This document shows, piece after piece, positions 52,708-60,939 of a stretch of DNA of 64,000 nucleotides. A model generated the notes under the pieces. It made no database searches, was not told the origin of the DNA, and saw only the letters and a program-made list of their open reading frames with translations. The position numbers and the translations under genes were made by a program. Source of the stretch: Enterococcus dispar ATCC 51266 (lineage in GTDB: Bacteria > Bacillota > Bacilli > Lactobacillales > Enterococcaceae); NCBI RefSeq assembly GCF_000406945.1, contig NZ_KE136354.1, positions 301,607-365,606 of the forward strand. The letters run 5' to 3'. Each line of letters starts with the position of its first letter. Position 1 is the stretch's first letter.

Positions 52708-53099
52708 AATATATGATGATCGAAGTTTACGAAGCTATAAAAAATGATACTACTATAGCAAGTCTAGTGGATAGCGATAGGATTAAATTTTTTGAAGCGC
52801 CTGAAACGTTGGATACATCTAAACCGTTTATCATTATTGATTCGACTTTAGGTCCCTCTACTTCTGCTTACTTTGCGGCAAATAAGGAAATGTCGAAGCA
52901 ATTTAGTTATCAGATAAATGTAGAATCTACTAATTATTTAACGACTAAAAAAATTGCAAAGGCAGTACAAGATGTGATGCGAAAAATGGAATTTGGGCAG
53001 CTTACGGGCGGCTTAGATACGTATTTTGCAGAAACAAAACGATACGTTGATGCACGGCGATATCGAAAAAATACAAAAATACACGATACAGATTATTAG
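52704..53099 (+). CDS. Tail terminator/completion protein (DUF806-like)
   Basis: 131 residues. The order of genes and pattern (FIIIDSTLGPSTSAYFAANKEMSKQFSYQINVES) fit a DUF806-type tail component that ends the tail tube. Confidence 0.8.
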   Translation: MKYMMIEVYEAIKNDTTIASLVDSDRIKFFEAPETLDTSKPFIIIDSTLGPSTSAYFAANKEMSKQFSYQINVESTNYLTTKKIAKAVQDVMRKMEFGQLTGGLDTYFAETKRYVDARRYRKNTKIHDTDY

Positions 53100-53112
53100 G
53101 GGGAATAAATAA

Positions 53113-53718
53113 ATGGAAACTTATGGTTTTGATAAACTTTCAATTCGAGTTTTAAAAAATGACTTAACACCGGACACTACGAAAAAAATTCATGTGCTGG
53201 ACGGAACACCTAAAGAAGGTGGGCCAAAAGCAATGGAATTGACTGGACTTTCGAAAGAAGCTCAAAAAGTCTTTGCCGGTGACCGTGAATATTACATTGT
53301 ACGAAAAGGTACGGGTAATGTTGCGTCAAACTTCGGCTTACTGGACATTCCGTTTGCAATTGAACAAGAATTGTTAGGATTAGTAACGTTTGGAACGGAC
53401 GGTGGTATTGATGGATTTGGTAAAAATACTGAAGCGCCTTATTGTGCAGCAGTAGCTGAATCAGAAGACTTATATGGGGAACCTGTCGCATTTGCGTTTT
53501 TAGCAGGTTCTTTTAATCGCGATGGGTTTTCGCTTGCGACCAAGAATGATGAAGACTTTAATCCTGAAGCTGGTGAATATGTCTACAATGCGATGTCACG
53601 TGATATTACGATTGATACAAAAACCGAATCAATGACAGTAATGCGAGCTTTTGGGAAAGAAAACGTGGAATCGTTAAAAACAGCGGTTTTGGGAACTGAA
53701 ACACCAAGCGGAGAATAA
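53113..53718 (+). CDS. Major tail (tube) protein
   Basis: 201 residues, METYGFDKLSIRVLKNDLT start, with phi13-type major tail protein pattern. GGGGG ribosome site upstream. Followed by a hairpin terminator, as often seen where tube protein is needed in excess. Confidence 0.87.
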   Translation: METYGFDKLSIRVLKNDLTPDTTKKIHVLDGTPKEGGPKAMELTGLSKEAQKVFAGDREYYIVRKGTGNVASNFGLLDIPFAIEQELLGLVTFGTDGGIDGFGKNTEAPYCAAVAESEDLYGEPVAFAFLAGSFNRDGFSLATKNDEDFNPEAGEYVYNAMSRDITIDTKTESMTVMRAFGKENVESLKTAVLGTETPSGE

Positions 53719-53730
53719 TAAATTAGGAGG

Positions 53731-53762
53731 CTAATCAGAAATGATTAGTCTCTCTTTTTTTG
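53731..53762 (+). terminator. Partial terminator after the major tail gene
   Basis: CTAATCA-GAAA-TGATTAG followed by TCTC and eight T. It may lower transcription of later tail genes. Confidence 0.65.
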
Positions 53763-53773
53763 GAGGAAAGTAT

Positions 53774-54154
53774 ATGGATAAAACTATTAAATTGAGACTG
53801 CGTATGAAAAACGGTGTCGTTAAAACCTTTATGACAGATTTTGTTCCTTTTTCAAAACGGCAGGAATATATCCGAAAAGAAGCTGAATTAGAGGAGCGAA
53901 AAGACGAAGAAGGGAACCCAATCATTCCAACACAAAATGATTATTCGGAACTTCAAGCAGAATTTGTGGCTGGGTTATTTGATGATAAAGAAGTTACTGG
54001 AAAAACAATTTTAAATGGAATTGATACTTTGGAAAGCGATCAGATCATGGAAATTATTCGCTATAGAGTTCTTGGCTTCTCAAAAGAAGAGGAAGAAGCC
54101 GCAAAAAAAGCACTGGCGGAGGAACTCTTACTTGGCGAGAATTCTACGATCTAA
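53774..54154 (+). CDS. Tail assembly chaperone, short form (gpG-like)
   Basis: 126 residues (MDKTIKLRLRMKNGVVKTFMTDFVPFSKRQEYI...). ATG 53774 follows TGGAGG; the frame before it overlaps the terminator. The run A7 at 54103-54109 is in register for a -1 slip that yields the long form. Confidence 0.85.
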   Translation: MDKTIKLRLRMKNGVVKTFMTDFVPFSKRQEYIRKEAELEERKDEEGNPIIPTQNDYSELQAEFVAGLFDDKEVTGKTILNGIDTLESDQIMEIIRYRVLGFSKEEEEAAKKALAEELLLGENSTI

Positions 54155-54324
54155 ATCTGGAGTTTGTCCGCGAAGTAATTGGAAGTACGAATATGGGAAT
54201 TCGAGATTTGATGGAAACGGATTGTGTAGATGTGGATGAAATCTTACTTGCATCTTCCAATAAGAATAAAAAGAAGAAAAAAGATATTAAACCGTTAGCG
54301 GAACTTGTTAAAGGGGGTGCCTAA
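54109..54324 (+). CDS. Tail assembly chaperone, -1 frame part (gpT-like)
   Basis: After slipping on A-AAA-AAA the ribosome reads 71 more residues (STGGGTLTWREFYDLNLEF..., EVIGSTNMGIRDLMETD, ending LAELVKGGA). Fused to 112 residues of the first frame this gives 183 residues, the usual gpGT type. It ends 2 nt before the tape-measure start. Confidence 0.8.
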   Translation, partial: STGGGTLTWREFYDLNLEFVREVIGSTNMGIRDLMETDCVDVDEILLASSNKNKKKKKDIKPLAELVKGGA

Positions 54325-54326
54325 AT

Positions 54327-57300
54327 ATGTCTGGTGGGACACCGTTAGGAAATATGGTCATTAAATTAGGTTTAGACGATGCCGATTTTGGCAGAGGCGT
54401 TGCGAACTCGAAAAAGCAAGTAAGCTACTTTGCAAAAGAAATGCAAGCGAATATGAAGATAGCTGACATGGCTGGAAATTCACTTGGTAAATTGCAATCT
54501 AGATTTGGTTCTTTGACCAACATTGTTCAGGCGCAGGAAAAACAAGTTAATGCTTTAAAAACAGCATACGACAAGTCATTTGATGAGAATGGCAAAGCAA
54601 CAGAAGCGACAAAACGTTACGCAGCACAATTACAAGCCGCGAATGGGAAACTAGCGGATTACAAACAACAGCTAATTCAATCCGCTGGAGCCTTAGCAGA
54701 ATATAAGGTTAAAAATGAAGGTTTAACTGGGGCGATTTATAAAGGCTCTGAAAAAATGATTTCTGCTGGAAGCAAAATGGCTTCTGTGGGATCTAAGTTA
54801 ACAGCAGGTTTAACCTTGCCGATTGCTGGCGCAGCAGTAGCCGTTGGAAAAGCTGCTATCTCGTGGGAATCGGCGTTTGCGGGGGTGAATATTTTGCCCT
54901 CCCTTATAGCGATATAGGGGTAATTAAATCGAGCAAAAACGGTGAAGACTAAGGGTTTATGGTATAATAAGAAATGTAGGGGTTTTTATTATGCCTAAAT
55001 CTATGTTAATACCGTGCTAACTTACTAGATTTCGCAAGGCTAGTAAGCAGTGTAGAGCGTAGGAGCTGAATAAATATAATGCTCCCAAGAGTGTTCGAGG
55101 ACTATTTGATAGTCCAAAATGTACGCCGAGCTTACAGGAAACTGTAAGAAGTGAGGGATAAAAAGCCCACACGATAACAAAACTGGAAGAAAACCAATGA
55201 CGAGGTAGTTGATAGTACCGGTCAAGTCGTATATTCTTACAAAGATTTAGAAAATGGATTAAGAGGGTTGGCGAAAGAACTTCCAGCTAGTCATGCTGAA
55301 ATTGCAAATGTTGCGGAAGCTGCAGGGCAGCTCGGCATTCAAACTGAAAATGTCACTGCATTTACTAAAACGATGATTGATATGGGTGAATCTACAAATT
55401 TGTCTGCAGAAACAGCAGCGACAGAGCTGGCACGATTTGCCAATATCACACAGATGTCACAGAGCAAATTCAGCAATTTAGGATCAGCAATCGTTGATCT
55501 TGGTAATAACTTTGCGACGACAGAAGCGGAAATCTCAGCAATGGCTTTACGACTCGCGGGTGCTGGGTCACAGATTGGCATGAGTGAGGGTGATATCCTA
55601 GGCTTTGCGGCCGCACTATCATCAGTGGGTAAACATCAATGCCCAGTCGTTAAGAAATTAGCGGCTTAAAACATCAAGTGAATTCATGGAAAGCTAAGGT
55701 TATTTAAATATGGTATAATGGGAGTGTGGCTAGGGTAGCTCCCGAACGACAAGTACCCGCTTGTCTGCCACAAATTTTAATGGGTGGTTACTTGGGAGGT
55801 AATCGAATGACAAGAAGAAAATTTACTGATTCTTATTTTAAGAAATTAGTATTTGAACTGGTAGCAGATGAGTATACTTTTATAGAACCTTATAAAGGCA
55901 TTACGAAAAAACTAGCAGTTCGTCATGAAAAATGCGGGCATCGATATGAAACTACGCCTTACCATTTTCTGGACAGAGGGCAACGTTGCCCAAATTGTAA
56001 CTATATGCGCAAAAGAACACCGGAAGAATTCGAAAAAGAGTTTCATGAAGCTTTAGGTGACGATTATGAAATCTTGACACCTTATAAAGGTGCTAGAGAA
56101 AAGATAAAAGTTAGGCACAAAATTTGTGGATGTGAATACTTGCAAACAGCAAGTGAGGCAAAACAGGGAAAAGGATGCCGTAAATGTTCAATAGAGAAAT
56201 TCATAGGTAACCGCCTGAAGTCTGAAAAAAGGTTCATCCAAGATTTTGAAAGGGTGTCAAACAGCGAGTATCAGCTTCTGTCTAAATATGTTAATGATGG
56301 TGAGTATATAAATGTAAAACACAAAGATTGTGGTTTAGAATATTCAGTTGTAGCTGGAGCTTTCTTAAATGGGAGGCGATGCCCCAAGTGTGGAATAATA
56401 AATCGAGCAAACAAGCAACGTAGAACACATGAACAGTTCGAAAAACTTGTCTTGGAATTAGGGATAAACGAGTACGCTGTACTTGAAAATTATAAAAATT
56501 CTCAAATTCCGATAAAGCTTAAGCATCTATCTTGCGGGCATATTTACTCAGTAAGACCAAACGATTTTTTGCGAGGGAAACGATGTCCAAAATGCAATCA
56601 AAGTCATGGAGAAACAAAGATATACCAGCTACTATCGAACTACAACATAAAATTCACAACACAATACAGATTTAGCAATTGCAAAGCAAAACGATCGTTG
56701 CCTTTTGATTTTGCGATTTTAGATGCCAATGAAACTGTTGTTGCAGTAATCGAGTATCAAGGGATACAACATTATCAAGCAAATGATTTTTTTGGTGGCG
56801 AAGTTGCATTTAAAAAAAGACGAGAACACGATGCTATTAAAGAGAATTATTGTAAAGCTAACAATATTCGGTTTGTTGAAATCCCATATTCAATGACCGA
56901 TAAAGAAATAGAAAAAGCCATATTTGAATTAACTATGCCAATCATGAGCCAAGCCTGTCGGGAAACTGCAGGAAGGTGCAACGACTAGATAAATTAACCT
57001 AAGCAAAAGCAGTCATTTATTTGATTGCTTTTTTTGTATGGCGAAATATCCACGAGCGCTTGATACCTTAACGTTTAAGGCGAAGGTAATGATATAGTCT
57101 GAACTTATAGGAAACTATAAGAAGCAAAGGATAAAGAGCCTTTGCGATAACATAATTGGTTGAAGCGGAAGCGGGTAAACAGAACTGCCCGACTGTTTGG
57201 AAACAAGCAGCATAGAAATCGGCAAAATCGGTAGAACACTCACGTAGTCAATACCGAGGTAAGCAGAAACATCATCTGCCACCGTAGAGCATAGGAGATG

Positions 57301-60300
57301 AGCATTAAGAGAGCAATAATTCTTCCACGAGTGTCGATTGCCCTAACAAGTAAAGTTGAGGGTAAAAATATATGCCGAACTTACTGGTGACAGTAAGAAG
57401 TAGAGGATAAAAAGCCTTTACGATAACAATTGGGTTCTGCATTTTCAAAAGTAATGGTAAATATGCAGTTAGCTGTAGAAAACGGTGTAGGTGCATTTGA
57501 TGAATTATCCGCAATGGGGTCAAAAGCTGGTATCTCTTTATCTGATATTTCAAAAGCGGTTCAAGATGGCGGAAAAAATCTTAAGTCTACTGCTAGTCAA
57601 ATGGGATTGACAAATACACAACTTCGCTCGATGTACAAAGAAGCTGATAAGTCTGCAATTGCTTTAGAGAATTTTTCTAAAGTGGCGGGATTAACAAATG
57701 CGGAATTTGCAGACCTGTTTAAAAAGGACCCTTCAAAAGCAATTATGAAATTTGTTGAAGGTTTGTCCCACGCGGAAGAAAAAGGAACTTCTGCCATTAA
57801 AGTTTTAAATGACATGGATATTAAAGAAGTTCGTCTACGTGATAGCTTGCTTCGCGCTGCGAATGCGAGCGGTGTATTCGGTGATGCAATCGCTACTGGT
57901 AACAAAGCTTGGAAAGAAAATACTGCGTTGACAGAGGAAGCGAGCAAGCGTTACGAGACTACCGAATCAAAATTAAAAATGCTAAAAAACGAAGCTGTGG
58001 ATGCTGCGATTGAATTGGGTGGCCCACTTATCGATGCATTGCGTGATGGACTGCAAGCTAGCAAGCCTCTAATAAAAGGTCTGGGAGATTTAGCTAAATC
58101 ATTTAGCTCGTTAGATAAAGAGCAACAGCAAAATATTATTAAATGGGTAGGTATAGCTGCTGCAGCAGGTCCAGTTTTATCAATTGCTGGAAAATTAACT
58201 GGTGGTATCGGTAAGCTAGGTAAATCATTTATTGATTTAACAGCTAGTATGGCGAAGAAAAAAGCTATGACAGCTATGGCTGCTGAAATGGCTTCGGGTG
58301 CTGTATCTGCCACATCAATGGGTACTGCTGTAGCTGGCGCAGGAACGAAAGTTGGTTTATTCGGCAAATTAGCTGGCTTGGCTGGAGGCAAAGCCGGTGT
58401 GGGTGCTTTAACAGCTGGGTTATCTGGCGTTGCGGTTCCCGCAGCGATTGCTGTAGGCGGTGTAGCTGCTGTAGGTGTTGCCCTTTATGCAGCGAATAAA
58501 GCGTACGAATCAAATCAATTAGCTGGTGCACGTTGGGGTACGAAAGTCACTAAAGAGCAGGACAAAGTAATAAAAAAAGCTTACGAGTTAAACGAAAAGG
58601 CTTCTACGTATGTCAATGAATATGCAGATGGAATTGCTTCTTCTGCCGAAAAGGCGAAGAAAGCGAACCAAGAAATAGTTAATTCAATTCAAAAAGTTTT
58701 AGATAAAGAAATTGAACGCAAAAAAAAAGCTGCTGAAAAAATTACTGATGAAGATGAGAAGAAAAAAGCTGAAAATTATATTAAATGGCAAGAAACAGTT
58801 AATAAAGCAGAAGTACAGCAAGCAAAAAAGAAAGTTGATGCAATCAATCAGATACTAATAAATGCATCAAAAAATAATCGTAATCTATCAAATGAAGAGC
58901 GTCAATTTATTGCAAACAATTATAAGCTGTTAAGTCAGGATCAGTTAAAGGCTGCTGGATTTAGCAAAAAGCAACGTTTAGCAATTGAGACAGCATATCA
59001 AGCTGATGTGTCGAAATTAAATTATAAGGATTTATCAAAACGACAAGAAACTTTGCAAAATGCTTTGAAAGACGAAAAATCAGCCTATGAAAAACAAGTT
59101 GAAAGCCTAAAAACAATTTACGCTAAAAATCCACAAGCACTAAAAGCTTCAATGGATAAATTGAATAAAGAATACAAGCAATCTACTGATACTTTAGTGA
59201 CAGGATTAGCCAAAGTATTTCAAGCGCAAGGCAAAGATATTTCTCAACTGTCAGAAGTTTGGAAAGCGTATGGCTATACCACCGATGAAGTGTTATCTCT
59301 AGTCAATACGTCCGTTAAAGCATCGTCAGATAACTTAGATTTACTTGCTAAAGGTACCAGTGAAGCAGATATGGCATGGAATGCACTGGCGCTAGACCCC
59401 AAAACAGGCGAAGTCAAAACGAACATGGCTGAAACCTTAGTGGATATGGCAAAAACTGACGAAGGTTGGCAGCAACTGAAATTCATGTTAAAAAATGCCG
59501 ATATTGAATCTAATGCCAAAGAAGAAGTTGCGGTTGCAATGGGTCTTGCTGGCAAGTGGAACCTCATGTATATGTCAGACAAACTTTTAACAGTTAATGG
59601 AGACGAAGCAAAAGTAGCATTATACGACACTATTGATGAGTTAAAAGCTTGGAACGAGTATGAAGCTGATCGCAAAATTCTTGGTGCAGATAACGCGGAT
59701 GTCATATGGAAACTAATAGATTCAGAAGATAAGCTCAATGTTTGGAACACTATTCCAGCTTCTGATAAGAAATTACTTGCAGACAATACGGACTTTCTTT
59801 CTAAACTGCTCAATTCTGAAGAAGCTTTAAATCAATGGAAATCATTACCAGATTCTCAAAAGAAAATGCTTGCTGATAATTCTGATTTATTGGGCAAAGT
59901 ATTTGCTTCCACAGAATCCTTTAATGCGTGGGGGAAATTACCTGAGCCAATAAAACAAATGTTGGGGAATAACCAAGATATTTTGGCGAAAGTTAAAGAC
60001 GGAACTATATCTTTGCAAGATTACCAAAAAATAGAGCCAAACATTAAAAAACTTTTAGGTGATAGTAGTAGCGTTGTGAATGCTTCGAAATCTGGTGAAA
60101 AATCATTAAGGAGTTATCACGCGAATAACCCAGCAAAGAAAATCTTGCAAGGAACGTCTGCTAGTACACAAGCGGCCGCTAAGGCTGGTGAAGGGGCATT
60201 AAATCGATACCGTGGAAATAATCCTGCTCTAAAAAAATTACTAGGAAATTCAAGTAGTGTAGTTAGTGCATCGAATACGGGTGGGGTAGCTCTTAACCGC

Positions 60301-60939
60301 TTTAGAAATAACAATCCTGGTTCAAAAAATTTAAGAGCGATTGATAATGCTTCTGATCCCGCTAGATCAGCGATTGGCGCGGTTAATAACTTTAAGTCTG
60401 GTCCTTCTGTTATCACTAAAACACTAAATGTTGTTGCCAATTTAGGCAAAGGTGTAGCAAAGGTTTTAGGATTTGAAAAAGGTACTAATTACCATTTGGG
60501 CGGCCCAGCAATCGTAAATGACCAAAAAGGATTAACTTACAAAGAGTTAGTTTTGCCGAAAGGTGGCGTTCCATTCATTCCAGATGGACGGGATGTATTC
60601 CTTCCTAATCTACCGAAAGGCTCTAAAATCATTCCAGCTCGTCAAACTAAAAAATTAGTACCACATTATAAAGATGGAGTGGGTGTTCCTAAAAATTCTA
60701 CACTGGTTCGTAATTTGGAAAAGATTAACACTCAAAATAACTTATCGAAGACAGAAATAATAATTGAACCGGAGAATTACTCTGAACAGCTTAATCAGAT
60801 TATTAAATTGATGGGAAGATTTAGTTCGGATTTACAAAAACTTAAAATAGTAATGAATGAACGCGAAGTTGGCAGAATTATCACGAACGAACAAACAAAG
60901 AATAATAGAATGCAGTCAAGATTGGAGGGCTTAAGATGA
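54327..60939 (+). CDS. Tape-measure protein, four exons split by three group I introns
   Basis: Exons are 54327-54886, 55186-55630, 57159-57176 and 57433-60939. Joined they give 4530 nt and 1509 residues without a stop. The junctions restore conserved tape-measure motifs: WESAFAGV/KKTNDEV, then ALSSVG/VEAEAG/GSAFSKVM. Residues 1-150 are coiled coil; a hydrophobic segment lies near 160-180 and another in exon 4 (GLSGVAVPAAIAVGGVAAVGVAL). The C-terminal third has repeats of the NNPALKKLLGNSSSVVSAS type. It sets tail length and is ejected first. Unspliced RNA would give only 196 residues. Confidence 0.88.
54887..55185 (+). ncRNA. Group I intron 1 of the tape-measure gene (299 nt, no ORF)
   Basis: The 5' exon end GGGGGU pairs with the guide GCCCUC (P1) with a U.G at the splice site. 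Guide bases UUUU pair with exon start GAAG (P10). The intron ends in G (55185). Near the 3' end it has the hairpin CTTACAG-GAAA-CTGTAAG (55131-55148) and a second stem with loop ATAAAAAG. It also keeps TATGGTATAAT (54958-54968), as in intron 2. Confidence 0.85.
55807..56988 (+). CDS. Intron-encoded homing endonuclease, EDxHD type with zinc ribbons
   Basis: 393 residues. About four repeats of 65-70 residues, each with a CGH/CGL-x-Y...FL-x-G-xRCPxC zinc-ribbon pattern, are followed by a C-terminal nuclease domain. That domain has GETKIYQLL, LPFDFAILD, VIEYQGIQHYQ and RREHDAIKENYC...FVEIPY, which fit the Vsr-like EDxHD nucleases of phage introns such as I-Bth0305I. The zinc repeats probably read the long target site. 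ATG 55807 has GGGAGG 6 nt upstream; the longer frame has no site. Confidence 0.85.
   Translation: MTRRKFTDSYFKKLVFELVADEYTFIEPYKGITKKLAVRHEKCGHRYETTPYHFLDRGQRCPNCNYMRKRTPEEFEKEFHEALGDDYEILTPYKGAREKIKVRHKICGCEYLQTASEAKQGKGCRKCSIEKFIGNRLKSEKRFIQDFERVSNSEYQLLSKYVNDGEYINVKHKDCGLEYSVVAGAFLNGRRCPKCGIINRANKQRRTHEQFEKLVLELGINEYAVLENYKNSQIPIKLKHLSCGHIYSVRPNDFLRGKRCPKCNQSHGETKIYQLLSNYNIKFTTQYRFSNCKAKRSLPFDFAILDANETVVAVIEYQGIQHYQANDFFGGEVAFKKRREHDAIKENYCKANNIRFVEIPYSMTDKEIEKAIFELTMPIMSQACRETAGRCND
57006..57035 (+). terminator. Terminator of the homing endonuclease gene
   Basis: AAAGCAGTCA pairs with TGATTGCTTT (one G.T), loop of six, T run after. It lies inside intron 2, after the ORF. Confidence 0.65.
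57159..57176 (+). other. 18-nt micro-exon of the tape-measure gene
   Basis: GTTGAAGCGGAAGCGGGT encodes VEAEAG, exactly the residues missing between ALSSVG and GSAFSKVM in the tape-measure family. Its first bases pair with the intron 2 guide (P10) and its last bases CGGGT with the intron 3 guide (P1). Confidence 0.85.
57177..57432 (+). ncRNA. Group I intron 3 of the tape-measure gene (256 nt, no ORF)
   Basis: P1: exon CGGGU with guide GCCCG, U.G at the site. P10: guide CAGAACU pairs with exon start GGUUCUG over 7 bp. Terminal G at 57432. The 3' part has CTTACTG-GTGA-CAGTAAG (57380-57397) and GTAGAGG/CCTTTAC around ATAAAAAG, matching introns 1 and 2 in form with changed bases. Confidence 0.87.

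Larger units (their letters stand above)
55631..57158 (+). mobile_element. Group I intron 2 of the tape-measure gene, with homing endonuclease (1528 nt)
   Basis: P1: exon UGGGU with guide GCCCA, U.G at the site. P10: guide UCAAU pairs with exon start GUUGA (5 bp). Terminal G at 57158. The 3' part has CTTATAG-GAAA-CTATAAG (57104-57121) and GCAAAGG/CCTTTGC around ATAAAGAG. It encodes a nuclease (55807-56988) behind its own extended -10 box TGgTATAAT (55712-55720). Confidence 0.88.

Noticed and set aside
53700..53725. A +1 shifty stop at the major tail gene, as in phage PSA
   Set aside because: The end reads ACA CCA AGC GGA GAA TAA, with no CCC-T overlap and only a very short +1 frame.
54015..54239. 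74-residue frame within the tail chaperone gene
   Set aside because: It is the +1 frame. The A7 slip and the conserved gpT-like residues lie in the -1 frame, so this one is a shadow.
54887..57432. Inteins instead of introns in the tape-measure gene
   Set aside because: The inserts contain stops in all relevant frames and no Cys/Ser block A or HN-C/S block G motifs.
54327..57435. Tape-measure gene as a plain pseudogene broken by mutations
   Set aside because: Exact removal of three segments restores the frame at conserved motifs, and each has P1, P10 and terminal G. Random decay would not do this.
57951..58391. 146-residue minus-strand ORF inside tape-measure exon 4
   Set aside because: Its Ala/Pro-rich composition is that of an antisense shadow of Ala/Gly-rich coding sequence.
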